In this document: piece after piece, positions 12,247 to 24,300 of the stretch | How the letters are laid out: each line of letters opens with the position of its first letter | Numbering within the stretch: position 1 is the first letter of the stretch | NCBI GenBank assembly: GCA_009741485.1 | Contig: CM019214.1 | Span: 52,224,430-52,288,429 of the forward strand | From: Malurus cyaneus samueli | Taxonomy: Eukaryota; Chordata; Aves; Passeriformes; Maluridae | DNA length: 64,000 nucleotides | Reading direction: 5' to 3' | Notes under the pieces: model-generated | Database searches by the model: none | What the model saw: the letters and a program-made list of their open reading frames with translations, nothing else | Told to the model about the DNA's origin: nothing | Position numbers and translations under genes: made by a program

Positions 12247-13469
12247 TAACATTTAGTATGCACACCTGGAGGTGCAGTTGATCAAACAGAAAAAGCAGAA
12301 AATGAGACAGTTTTCACAATGGTATCAGAATTGGTGGACACAGAAATCCAAAGAGGGTTGGTAGCACCTCAGTTCTTTCTTGTGTAACTCCTGAAACATG
12401 TGTGCTACCAGCAAATCAAGGCCTTTTTCTAAAACACTTCCTCCCTCTGTCTCATATGGCTCAGTGCAAAGCAAAGTGCTTGCTGACTCCTTCCTGACTT
12501 AAAAGGAAAAACCCACATGCCAAGAGGCAAGATCAAGAAATACTGAAAATAAGAGCTGGTCTTTAGTGAGAAGAAAAATGGTAGCAGGAATCATGATTTG
12601 CTCCTCATCTCAGATCATTTACCAGATGTAATATTAGTTTTTTGACAGAATTAGTCTTTCAGGACTTTCATGAATTTTGTAGTGAAGCGTATTGTCAGGT
12701 TCAGTGGCTACATCTGACCAATACACTTTTTATGCAAGTACTAAGGTGACATCAAGTCATGATTATACATGATCAGGCCACATTTAAATGAGTTAAATAA
12801 ATTTCCAAAGTTCAACCAATGAACATTCCTGATGTGGTAATATGTGCTATATTTGTTTATCCCAGGTGAAAAATTACAAAGGAGTAAAAAAGGAAAAAGG
12901 AAATTGAATTTATGCTTCACCAAAGAATGACAGAGCTCTCTGTGTTGCCCCTGACAGATTATCACCGAGCAAATGCACACCATGGGTCTTTTCCAGAGCC
13001 AAGTCACAGCCCAGCAGCTGATGCTGTGACCCAAAATTCAGGTATCCATAACCTAATACTGTATTCACCATGTGTTTACCCATTGCTTGCTGGAAACAAA
13101 CACCTGCTTTGCTCCTGGGCCTTGGAGGGGAAAAAGTAGAGGAGACTGGGTATCAATGGCTGCTCCTAATCACAGGTGACTGAAGGATTCAGTGCATTAA
13201 TTCATCAGTGCTCATGAAAATAGTAAACAATATCCAAGCAAAGGCCAAGAAAAAATTATAGCAATAAAGGATTTGACCAGGCCAGTAAGTTATAGAAATA
13301 GGCAAACCTGTCATCATTGGCTTTTTGCATCTTGTATATTTTTTCCAAATCTGTAACTGCAGTGACTGTTCTGGTTCACAATCAATGCAGAAATAACACA
13401 GCAGAAAGCCTCCCAGATTTATCCCTCTCTTGCTGCAGGTCCACACTAGAGTCTGATAATGACAAAATC
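12247..13469. other. Unique non-coding DNA
   Basis: Only short open frames are seen, the longest 97 codons on minus (12741-13034), with no recognisable product. No known repeat is recognised. Confidence 0.55.
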
Positions 13470-13860
13470 AAGGTTTCCAGCGTCAATGGCTGGTACTTTT
13501 CTATCCCTCCAGCTCTGCTGATCCAGCCGATTTGTGGTGTATTTTAACAGCAGCTCTAGCTGTAATTCAGCTTAAAAAGAGCCCCTCTCCATGAAGGGAT
13601 TTTTAACTGCGGAGTAGGTGGAATCACAATCTGCATGCACTCCAGCAATTTATGATGTGGTATTATACCTTATTTCAATAGTGACTCATTTAGTGGGCTA
13701 ATAGTGATTTGCATCGACCTTTCCACCTTCATCAGTTCACTGCCTAATTTTGCAGTCCTACCCACGGATGATATTTTACTTTTTTATCTAGGCTGGTAAT
13801 TGTTTCATATTATATAAGGGACATTCGGGGAAGGTTTAAATTCAATGTAGACGGAGGAAA
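13470..13860. promoter_or_regulatory. Candidate conserved non-coding element
   Basis: This block keeps about seven CpGs in under 400 bp of an otherwise CpG-poor region. It also has words typical of developmental enhancers: an octamer-like ATTTGCAT at about 13708 and TAAT-type homeodomain cores. No long open frame exists. The inference rests on composition only. Conservation in other birds or in mammals would support it, and its absence would refute it. Confidence 0.25.
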
Positions 13861-14991
13861 TAATTGAAAACAAAAAAACATGTTATACATTCAGCTTAAT
13901 CCATGAAAACATAATTTTTCTAATGGTCTCTAGGTAGAAATACTTCCCTCCCCCAGTTTTTAAACTGAAATTCTAAGGTTGTTTTTGTTGGGGTTTTTTT
14001 TCAAAATAAAAATGCAGTCTTTTTTTCCTTTAGAAACATTCAGATTTTTTTATTCATTCTGATTTTGACAAGATTAGAAATGCTATCAGCTGAAATACCA
14101 AATAGATCATATGAAAATAAAATATTACACTGCATGATTTAATATAAAAAAACAGAATGAATTATGAAACTGAAAGAATTTCTCAGTCTTTAAATGAAAT
14201 ATCTAACAAAGAGCAAGGAAAATATTTTTACTCTATTGAGACAAAATGAGAGGGGAAATAATCTATTTGTTCTTTACCCTTTAGAAATGTCATCAGAAGA
14301 TATTTTTCCGCAGCATTTCAACCACATCATAAAAATATTTCCTAAAAAATGTATAGTATGGTGGTTTGGGGGGATGGGGGAAGGAGAGTGTTTAGAATTC
14401 CTCTGAAGAACAGAAGTTTTGACCAATCCTGTTTATTGTTAGTAGCCATTATTTAAAGAGGCATTCATACGTAAGGATTCCACATGTAAGATAAGAATCC
14501 AGCAGCATTAAGAACACTCAAACGGCCCCTAAAAATTCAAAGATTTCTATTTTCCAGGTAAAAGGCATAAGCAAGGATGCAAAAGTCCAGAGCAATAACG
14601 ATGAATGTCAGAGTTGGAATCAGAAGAGTCACTATACTTGATTTTTCTCCATGTATCACCCTCAGCTTGAGGCAAACTGATTCTCTTACCCAGCAGGCTT
14701 CTTTGAATACTCTTCTTTAAGAAAAGTGATGTTTTCATTCTTGCATGCTCCAGTATGACAGAAAAGCTGTCAGTTTTCCTACTGGTCTCATTGATTTTAC
14801 AAGCACTGTAGAAGTAGAGTTTGATGCTTGGACAGTCCAGGGCTCTCCACAGGATTTTAAAAGTCCTTCCTACTTTCTTGGTTAGGCCACTGCATTTCTG
14901 CTTCTTCCTTTCACTTTATTACCCTCTTTGATGTTCCCTAATCTTTGTTGACCTTTTGAATACTCCCCTAAGGACTGGTGATTCATCTTAG
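13861..14991. other. Unique AT-rich DNA with a G-rich patch
   Basis: No gene is visible. A G-rich patch at about 14358-14390 has only two runs of three or more G, so it does not meet the usual quadruplex pattern. The remainder is AT-rich and featureless. Confidence 0.55.
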
Positions 14992-15032
14992 GACCTAATC
15001 ATTATTTTCTGATGGCTCTCCAGCTGTCTTAA
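14992..15032 (+). repeat. 41-bp direct repeat, copy 2
   Basis: Identical over all 41 bases to 12206-12246, 2786 bp upstream, in the same orientation. The identity starts and stops sharply: the next base on each side differs. Confidence 0.9.
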
Positions 15033-15529
15033 ATGTCCCCTAACTGCTACCAGCTCAAGCATGTACACTTTAAAGCCTCCTGTTCCTCTTCTTTCCTGCT
15101 TCATGGAGTAGCTTCCCTGCTTATTTTTTGCCTTCCCTCTGCCTGTATATATACACCTGGGAAGAGATGTCTATAAAAAGGTGGAGAGCCTGAGGGGTTT
15201 CTTGGTAAATTGGCTGGTATTCAGGAATCAAGGTTTTGGCAGGCAGAAGCCCATGAGAAAGGGCAGGCAAGAGACCCAGATGGAGAATGGAATTTATTTA
15301 TTTATTTCAAATAAGAAAAGAACAGGAAACAATGGGCTCATATATATTTCTACAAAAACTAGATCAAGATCTAGGAGAACAGCAACAAAACATAAAGAAT
15401 GAAACCTCACTGTTAAGCCTTGTTAAACTGAAACATTTTAAACAAAAATTTAAAAAAAAAAAAAAGTGTCAAAAAAATACCTGTTGAGCTACTTTTTACA
15501 GTACAACACAGACAGACGTTTGGCAAAGG
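15033..15529. other. Unique DNA with short A/T simple repeats
   Basis: A short run of the TTTA tetranucleotide lies at about 15293-15306 and an A-rich tract at about 15451-15465. No gene is visible. Confidence 0.6.
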
Positions 15530-15860
15530 CTTTTTGTGTCTTTTCCAATTCCATAAATACTTTTCAAAGATCAACAGCCTTCGGGCCGCAATGGGCTATT
15601 GACTTTACTCAGCAGGATTTTAATTCACGTATAAAATAGAAGCAGAGATCAAACCCAGAGTAAACAAAAATTCAGTACGTTGAATACAAGAGCTTCCACA
15701 TATGAAGAGTTAAAAGAGTTACACAAAAAAAAAAAAAAAAAAATCATACCAAAAAAAAAAAACAGAGAATCCCACTTCCACAAGGAAAAGCGAGGATCTT
15801 ATGCTTAAGCGCCATCGTCTGACAGGACAGATTTCCAGCAGTACCTGCCGTGTAGAAATA
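15530..15860. promoter_or_regulatory. CpG-bearing block, candidate regulatory element
   Basis: Roughly ten CpGs fall within about 300 bp, in the clusters TTCGGGCCGC near 15580 and GCGCCATCGTC near 15808. The flanks are almost free of CpG. Two A runs (19 A at 15725-15743, and 15751-15762) interrupt it. No open frame of note is present. Together with the CTCF-type motif 100 bp downstream this suggests an insulator or enhancer, but that is inference from composition. Confidence 0.25.
15725..15762. repeat. Two poly-A tracts
   Basis: Nineteen A at 15725-15743 are followed after TCATACC by twelve A at 15751-15762. They could be an old retroposon tail, though no retroposon body is recognised upstream. 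Confidence 0.85.
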
Positions 15861-15959
15861 AAGCAATATTTCTCTTGAAACATGTTTCCCTTTGTCTTGA
15901 TACAGATGTGTCTTTAGGGTAGGGTTTGTGTAACTTAAAATTGTGGTTTACCTAATATT

Positions 15960-15971
15960 GCCATCTAGTGG
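15960..15971 (-). promoter_or_regulatory. CTCF-type binding motif
   Basis: The plus strand reads GCCATCTAGTGG, so the minus strand reads CCACTAGATGGC. This fits every position of the usual vertebrate CTCF core CCASYAGRKGGC. The flanks extend it to a near-palindrome, TTGCCATCTAGTGGCAA (15958-15974). CTCF acts as a loop anchor and insulator, and motif orientation matters for loop direction. The site sits just downstream of a CpG-bearing block. Sequence alone cannot show occupancy. Confidence 0.5.
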
Positions 15972-17734
15972 CAAAACGGCCAATTCCAAAACAATCCTGT
16001 TTGGAAGGAAGGTGCCCTCACAGGATTTATACACTATTGCAAAAATACGTTTACCAAAATGAAGTGTAAACAGCACACAAGCAAACAGAGCTCAGTCTGC
16101 AGGACAACACATGCCCCAAATATTCAGTTAATTGTGAATGCATGAACACAAACCAATGGAACACTGAAGTATTGAAAAAGTCACAGAGAGAACATGCCAG
16201 TGCCAGGCAAGCAGTATGCATGACACAAACAGCTTCTAGTTGATTTAAATCAAAGAAAATAATAAACATCCTGCCAATTACAAGATAACATAGACATCAC
16301 CACTTCCACTTAATACAAAATGCACAACGCTCTTGATGGTTAGGAAGCTCCCCTAGAAACATCTGTCCCTTAGCCTGAAAACCTGATGAATGGCTTAAGC
16401 AGACAAAGCTTAAAAGCAACATAAATGTTCCTTCTGATCCAGCTTAGGTGTCTCACAGTTAGGCTGACTTTATCATCCTCCATTCCCTTGTCAGTCATCA
16501 AGGAAAAATAATTACTGCCACAGGCAATTTATCCTACCCTAAATCTGCAGCCAAGGTAAGTCTGGAGATGCCTATTTGTCTTCAGTGTCTGTGAAAGGAG
16601 CCTAAGGAGATCAGCTTATATTAACACCAACCTAAGCTGGTCTCTGCAGGCAGCCATGATCCAATTCAGGAAAAGCTCAAGGGCAAAATTTACTAACATA
16701 GAATTCTACAGTTGCCTAAACATGTAGCCTGAATTCAAAGGCATTGAACTTAATACTTTGTTGTCAATAGTTAAAGCCTCTCCCTGGATTTCCTCACTTT
16801 CAAAAAATAAAACGTGCTTTGTAAAGTAAGGTTGATGCCAAAACCAGAGGAAAGCCAAAAAACAATGAATTCTTTTACTTGTCAGGTAGCCACAGGCATA
16901 TGGGACATGCTGTGGGGTTCCTTATGTAAACAACAGTTAGTAGACATAAAAATAAACTCTGATTTTGGTATGCCTGATTTACCCACCCGTTCGGTGATCA
17001 GCAAGGAAGGCAAAATTTTTGTCACCTTGAATGTGTGCATGTCAGCTAAAATGGACTGAACCACTGACAGCAGGTGCTCAGCTCTCCTCACTGACTGGAG
17101 GGGGAATGCTTGGTGAGTGCACCAGGAGTGGACATCTGGGCATGTTTGACTTGGTGCCACCTGGACGCAGCTGAGTGTCCCCATTTACCTTCAGCTTCTA
17201 CTTCAGTTCTACAGAAACATTTAAAGACGAAGCATTTAGGCACCAGAAAAACTCAGTGTGAAGACAAAACACAGAGGGAACCCTTACCAAAAAGAAAGCA
17301 TGATTAGTGATTACATTGGAAGGTATAAAGATTAAAGAAACTGAGGTTAGGTGAGTAAGGAAAGGGAAAATATTCTGATTTGGTTAAAATATTGGAAATG
17401 TGGAGAAGATTTATTTTTTGGACACTTATGCTTTGGTTTAGGTTATGAGTCTATAGGTATAATACCACTTGAAATGTCAGCTAATAAAGCATGTGTAAAT
17501 GGATTTCCAGCCAGTATTTTGCATTTCAAGTCTGTTTTAAATCAAAGGCTGTCAGACTCATTTTCAAACTATAATATGATCCTGAAAGATTTTTATCAGC
17601 ACTGGAAGGAAGTCTGTGGGTAGAAAAGGTGCCTGGCATACCACAAACTGCTTGGAAACCGACAGAACAAGGACTATAAAACCCCTTACATACCCCACTT
17701 TAAAAGGTCACGAGGGAAGATAAATGTTTGCAGT
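15972..17734. other. Unique non-coding DNA
   Basis: I see no repeat or gene. Open frames reach 100 codons (minus, 16882-17184) without recognisable motifs. Confidence 0.55.
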
Positions 17735-17905
17735 AGCTCATGCCAAAAGCCCTTCTAGACCAGTATCTCCTGTCCAACAATGGGGAAAAGAATGGATTTA
17801 TGACAGAGCTAAGGAGGGAGCAGTAATATATCTCCTAGAATACTCAGCCACCTTCCAGAGCTCTGCAGCTCAGGGCCTTCTTGCATCAGGGGGATTTGAC
17901 TGCCC
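17735..17905 (+). repeat. Probable old amniote interspersed repeat
   Basis: The wording CTTCTAGACCAGTATCTCCTG, then TATATCTCCTAGAATACTC and CAGCTCAGGGCCTTCTTG, matches in order a repeat family that I recall from bird and turtle genomes. The match is patchy and the ends are approximate. I cannot give a library name. An 87-codon frame over it (17724-17987) is taken as incidental. Confidence 0.4.
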
Positions 17906-19409
17906 CTTCTGGATTTCCCTTCCAAAAAGCACAGGACGAGGAGGCAGAACTTGTTATGGTAGAACTTGTGATGCAGAACTCCAGTAACAAACACAAATCC
18001 ACCTACCTGTAAAATGACAGCCCAAAATAATGAATGCTCTGTAATCGTAGAACTTGACATAACTGGAAAAGCACAACTTTTCAGCAGTTGGGTGTTTTAT
18101 ACCTTTATATGACTTCTGAGTTTATAACAGTATGATGGATTCACACAGAATCTGTGCTTTGAATTTCCTGCCCTCTGTGATATTTGGGAAACTTCTTTCT
18201 TCAAAAGAAAAGCCCCTATAAAAATTTTGGTTAACTTATATTATATGGCTTTTAACAGCTTTCTGCATTTCAAGACAGAGGCAAAGGGACAAGGAAAGGG
18301 ACAATTAGGCTAGAGCAGAAGACACAAGAGAAGAAGGGCAGAAAAGAAGGAAAAATGCCCAAAAATGGCAGACTGAGCAAGTGCTAGATAAAAAAAAGAG
18401 CAGCCTGGGCAAGGGGTGCATATAAATATCAAACTGGACAGAGAGACAGAGAAGACTCAGGAGGAGGTGTGACTCTACAGGGACTGTAGTTGGTGAAGGA
18501 AATTATGTTGGACCAGTTAAGAAACAAGGAGGATAAAAGGAACTGCTACACACCAAACCAGTCTCCAGCATCACTCACTGCCTCACCAAAGGATGTGACA
18601 TAATGCACAGCAAATGGATTAGAGACATAAAAGGGGAGTGCAGAGATGCCCAGACAGTAGCCAAGGCATTTCCCTACATGTTGGGGTGTTTTTGTTTGCT
18701 TTTGGATTTGAGGGGTGTTAGTTTTGATTTTGTTTTGGAGTTTTGTTCTTTTTTTTATTTTTTTTTTGGGGGGGGGTGGAAGCAGGGAGGCAGTTAAAAG
18801 TAATAAAAGATTTGCAACTTGGCAGGACTATACTGATCCAATATCTTGACATAGACTGGTTTTTTACCAGTCACATCATCTCCCCAGGCATCTGCCCCAT
18901 AACTTCACAAACCCTGGTCTCCTGGTGGGTCTCACATGTGAGCTAAAATTCAGAAAGGGCTCTTGGACTTCAGGCTTAGAGTGAGGGTCAGAAGACCTGG
19001 GGTTACGGTGCCCAGGGCTTCAGGCATCTCATTAGGGTTTCTACTTAGGGGCTTGCATCCAGGCCAGGGCTGGGGATTGAATTCACCTTTTAGGCTCAGA
19101 GATTTAGCCTTTGGGATTCAGTAAAGGCTTCAAGTGAATGTTCTGGGCCTGGTTAAGTTTCCTGGTAAGGGGGTAAAGTATGGGCCAGATTTTTGTGATT
19201 CATTACAAGTTAGAAAAACTATCTTTTTCAGTCAGTCTTATTTTGGCTGTGTTATACAGAGTAATTGTTTGATTTTTTATTTGTGAACTTGGTTCGATCT
19301 TTATTTTATTTAGTATATTTATACTGGTTTAATTTTTTCCTTGTTTCTTTTGATGGTCTGTTTATACTTTTCCTTGAAGTTGGTGAATTGTTGTAAAGTT
19401 CTCTCTCAC
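17906..19409. other. Unique DNA; purine-rich and T/G-rich patches
   Basis: From 18270 to 18400 the plus strand is purine-rich. At 18748-18779 a T-rich run passes straight into a run of eight G. From 18950 to 19180 several GGCTTCAGG-like words recur irregularly, which may mark a decayed local repeat. No gene is visible. Confidence 0.5.
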
Positions 19410-19680
19410 AGCTGAAAGCAAGATCCAAGAGGTATTGCCTGGGATGCTAATTAAAACCTGATTTGGCAAACGGAGCTAGGCAGCGCACACAAACTGCATT
19501 TCTTGCTTGTTGCCAGCAAAGGGAGCTGTTAAGCCCTTCAAACTGCTACAAACCAGTGACTAGTGGGAAATAGGAACTTGAAATTGAGTATTATCCTTGC
19601 AACGAATGTGTCTAATTAGCTTGTTTATTGTCTGGGCTGTTGTTTAAACTTTATTTTTCCCCCCATAATAGTCTGTTCCA
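19410..19680. promoter_or_regulatory. Candidate conserved non-coding element
   Basis: The block combines TAATTA- and ATTAGC-type homeodomain words (GGATGCTAATTAAAACC, TGTCTAATTAGC) with scattered CpGs and little homopolymer. It carries no long open frame. This is the texture of vertebrate enhancers, but only comparison with other genomes can establish constraint. Confidence 0.25.
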
Positions 19681-21316
19681 CAATTCTTCACATACATCAC
19701 TGATAAAGGCTGAAACTCCTTTTACAAGAATTCAAAACCTCCTAGTGAAAATTACCTAACTTCCAATCACATAGTAGCAATAGCTGAATAAAAGGAGGAT
19801 TAAAAACCTTCAGGTGATATCACATTCTGAGTAGGTGTCTGTTGTCATCTTTTTGTGGCATATTTGCATTGTGACTGATAAACATTTGCTCTTCTGTAAT
19901 AACATCTTGTTTGGGCTGCATTTTATCGCCTTGAGGTAGTGATGAAATTCTTCTGCTTTCACAATATAACTACATCTATACTGTAACACGCTAGTTGCAT
20001 GAAGGTTAGAGTTGATAAATCATTAAATATTCTTTTTGATCTTTCTCCAACTCACTGCACACTTAATAAAGAATACAAAGTTCCATTTTAACCCCTGAAA
20101 GAAAATCCAGAAGACAGGAGAATAGAAGTGGGTGTCTATAAAAAGTAAAGGTGTTACTCCCCTATGTTCACTCATCACTTGAACTGTCTGTTTTAACATT
20201 GCCAAGATTAAGGAAAAATAAGCTTTGCTGTGTAATGCTGTCTGTTGGAACGTATTAATAGCATTGCAGATGATCTTGTATCTATTCAGCATATGGCCCA
20301 AGTGTAATTGAGCAGTACAAAAATACACTGAAAATCTTTGTTCATTCTGTAATATCACTAAGGAACTGCATTTGTATGACAGAATCAAAAATGTGCAAAG
20401 TGACTCGGAATGATGAACCAGAAAAGTACATGTTATCAAATGGCAACGGAGCAACAGGAGAAGAACCACACCAACTGAAATACAGGCAAATTGCTTGTTA
20501 ATTGCTTGTTTGCTGCAAGCTGGGTTTAAGGGTCAGAATGGCAAAACAGTGATTACTGCCCCAGTGTTGTTCTGTGAAAAACTGTCAAAAAGTCATGGGG
20601 ACATATAGAATAATTCAGGCATGTCACTTTTTGAGTGAGTACTCTTTTTCCATATGAAGCTATCAATAACAATAGAGCTGATTTAACATTCCATTGTAAA
20701 TTAGATGAAAGAATTACTACTCTTTCCATTAACAGCTCAGCTCCTGACTTTGCCCTCTGTCTTTATTTTGAGCTCATGACAACCTCCACTGGACTCACGG
20801 AGACAATCCACTTTACTAAATTTTCAGGAAATTTCCTTTCCCCTTCTCATCCCTCTCTCCCACACCCACAAAAAAAAAAAAAGGTGGGCTGTTTCATGTC
20901 AGGAAGTTATTTTTGAATCTACTTGAGCCAGTCCCAGAGATGCCTCAAGAGGTAGGACCATCCAATGTAAACTAATGTGAGGCAAGATTGGTAGCACTGC
21001 ACTACGTAGCTTCACTCAGCTCCTGGCATAAGTGTGAAACAGGTCATTTATAAGGAACTTGCTTCCACAGAAATCAAAATAGAATTTTTCTTCTCACAGG
21101 CAGGATCTGCTCTTAAAAGAAAAATTAGGTGCCATAATAGGCACATTTGCAGTCATTATGACTGAGTGTATGCAGCTAGTAGACTGTGTCTAGTTAGCTA
21201 ATTCAGAATGATCACATTCTTCTCCTTTGGTTCATTATTAAACTGTCCTCTCTTCTTTCAGCTGTAGCAGCTCCAGCTCCTGAGTTTTATACTGTTTGAC
21301 TGATTTTATATCTTTT
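19681..21316. other. Unique non-coding DNA
   Basis: A 148-codon minus-strand frame (20023-20469) is among the longest in the window. It is hydrophobic and rich in Leu, Phe and Ile, with no recognisable domain. AT-rich antisense DNA readily gives such frames, so I do not call it. A short A run lies at about 20870-20882. Confidence 0.5.
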
Positions 21317-21382
21317 ACGGTTGGACTCAATGATCTCAAGAGTTTTTTTCAAATAACTGATCATGTGATACTATGATTCTGT
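21317..21382 (+). mobile_element. CR1 LINE, 3'-terminal fragment
   Basis: This matches the extreme 3' end of avian CR1 elements. It has GGTTGGACTCAATGATCTC, a degraded stretch where the usual TTTTCCAACC would be, and then CTATGATTCTGT, the characteristic terminal short tandem. CR1 copies are commonly cut off at the 5' end, and only about 66 bp remain here. It is degenerate and not mobile. Confidence 0.75.
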
Positions 21383-24300
21383 AAACATTGCTTTTGAAAA
21401 TGTCTTGTTTCCTCTTTTCTTACATGTTTATACTCCTATACAACCTTCCTGTGCATCTCTGTATGCCTGTAACAATGTAAATGTAGAAAGAGCATACAAG
21501 AATTTAGACAGCCCATGACAAACCTACTTGTGTTTCAGTCAGCTGCAGTGCAAAGACATGGTCTGCTTTCTGTGGGACAATACTTCAGTTAGTCCAGGCT
21601 GCACTTATTGAAAAAGCAGAACTCATGCCATCTTACTCATGCCACAAATGCCCCAATAACACTTTTTTTCACCTTTCTCAAGTTGCTTAGTATACATGCA
21701 ACATTTCTCACAATATTGCATCAAGAGAAAAGGCACAGTGTGGCTCTGGGGCATCACAATCTGTTAAAAAAAACAGGAACCTGGACATCATGAAACCAGA
21801 ACAGCACTGGTTAGCGGAAAGGTTTTCCAAAAACAAACATCCTTACAATCACAAAAAGAACTAGGGGTTATTGGCCTCTGTTGATATGAAAACCTGAAAG
21901 AGGAAGAAAAAGCCCTTTTGAAGAGATAGAAGTCTTTGAGAAAGGTCCTCCACCCTAAGTAAGTGGATATGGATGTTATCATGTTTCCAGAAAATCTCTG
22001 CTTTCATATAATAGATGAGTAAAATTTATACTCACAAACATGTTGATTTCCAAGCTCCACTGCAGAAATAATAATGAAGCACAAAGCAGTACACAAAACA
22101 CCTTATTCTGAACTACATATGTAATATTGAGAACAAGTGGATACATTTCATCTTCAGTGGAGGTGCATTTCAAAAACACCTGCTAAAACTTTGGCCTCAT
22201 TTAAATCAACTGAAAAGAAAATTGCTTTCATTAGAAACTGAAATATATACAGAGAGCTGAAGGGAAATTTTTAGATTCCGTCTTTTCTCACATGAGGCAA
22301 TGTACCACAAGAGAAAATCATAGATTGTTATTTAAATGTGGCCAGGAACGTGGTACCTGTATTCTTACTATCCAATTGAAGTAAACACACATATTCAGAG
22401 AATGGAGATCATCAATAAAATTATGCAAAACTCGCTTCTGTGACTTGCTAGGCTATGGAAAATTCCATCCACAGACTTCATGGGAAAATTTGAAGCAATA
22501 AAAAGGATGATGAAAAATAGTGATGGGAACATCAAAGTGAAAGAGATTCCTAGATAATCAAGTCTTTTCCTCTCCTCCCATGGGAAGCAAAATTGTTATT
22601 TATTTTCTATAAATGCAGCACCTTCCATCTTCAATCCATTCAGCTTCTCTAATTTTATTTTTTTAACAAATAATTTTGTCCCTGGTTGAGAAAAATCTTC
22701 TGATTTTTAGTCCTAAATTACTCATAGACAGTAAGTATTTATTTATTGAATTTATATGCCAGGCATGCAAATATTTCTTCTCCTCACCTCACATTTTATT
22801 ATCAGAAGTATTATCTCCTCTCAGCTCTCATTTCATTAAGCAGAAAGAGCCATGTCTTGCAGGTTCTCTGCCAAAGAACCAGCACACTTTATTTGCACTT
22901 CTCCTGGCCTGATTTAATTTCTCTTGAATATGGATGATCCAAATGATGTGCAATATTTCAACCACTGATAAAATTTTAAAGCAGTGCTATCTCCTCTATG
23001 TCCTCCACTTAGGCACTGCAGTGCTCAATGGAGCTGTCAGGATAATCCAGATTTCCCAAGACTGGCAGGGCGGTTCAGAAGATTTATACTAGGCATGTAG
23101 TCTCTATAATCAATTAGGAAAGAAGAATTCTTGCAAATTCAATTTGCAAGGATAGCATTGACAGCATTTCTAGAAGTAGCATGTCTGTGGAGTCACTATT
23201 TTCCTAAAATATAAAAATATCTGATCAATTGCATCATTATTGTCTTCCCTACAGGCATGTGTCTTTCCTTCTGTCTAAAATTTGAGATGTGGTTAACAGT
23301 TATCTGTTCCTATTCTTATAAAGAAATTAAAATGTTTTCAATTTATGATGTATTTTTTTGTTGTTGTTTTCAACAGAACACACTTCTTGCTCCCTCTGTT
23401 GAAAAGCACCTTTTGCCCTAATTTTGTTTAGAAATGCCTTATCTTTTGCATGAACCCTAGGAGTATCACAGTCTTCATGTTCTTATATGAGCACTCCTTT
23501 TTTGGTGCTGCAAGATCTCAAATACTAGAACTGAACCAATATTGATCCCCAGAGTTACACTGGCCCACAGCAGCTGAGTCCTCCAGCCTCAGATATTTTA
23601 AGGCTGTACTTTCACGCTAAATATGTGAAGCATAGGTATTTTTAATGAAATAAAACCGACAACTTTAGGCACCAACAAGCCATAGATTTGAATTTTGTCT
23701 TTTCCTTTTGTCCTAGATGTCTGACAAAACAAACCAAAAAAATGCAAAGAAACCAAGAATTATTCTTCAATCTGATGTTAAGAATCAGCTTTCTCACATT
23801 ATTTCATATCAATCAGCTTAGATTTGGTAGCAGGATGATGGGAGAAATGTAGGCTTCTTGGACATTATGACTTAAATTAAATTAACATTTGTTATTATAT
23901 TTTTCTTCCACCTGGGGCCATTTCTCCTCTGGTATGAGGAGGAGGAGCTGAGCAAAGAAGCTGTTTCTAAACCTATGATCAACAAATTCGGTGGAGGAAA
24001 TAATCATTTCACAAACAACAACAAGAACAAAAGGAACAAACGAGCTTGAAAAACCCAGGTTGTTCTGAACTTAGCCTGGACTGTTCTATCTTTTCATCTA
24101 CAGTAACTGGAAATATTATTCCTGAATTTAACATTGAGATAAATATGGCTGTCACTACACATTGCATATTTGCAGGTTGTTTGTAATGGCTTTTACAGCT
24201 GGAAATTATTTTCAGTGCACTTCAGAATAAAGAGAGAGAATATGCTTATCCTTTAGAAAATTTGTTATAGTTAGGTTTCCAGGATTGCAGTAAGCTGGAT

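Noticed and set aside
14358..14390. G-rich patch as a G-quadruplex
   Set aside because: Only two runs of three or more G are present, so the usual four-run pattern is not met.
20023..20469. 148-codon minus-strand open frame
   Set aside because: No domain or family is recognised, the composition is hydrophobic as expected from AT-rich DNA, and there is no splice or promoter context.
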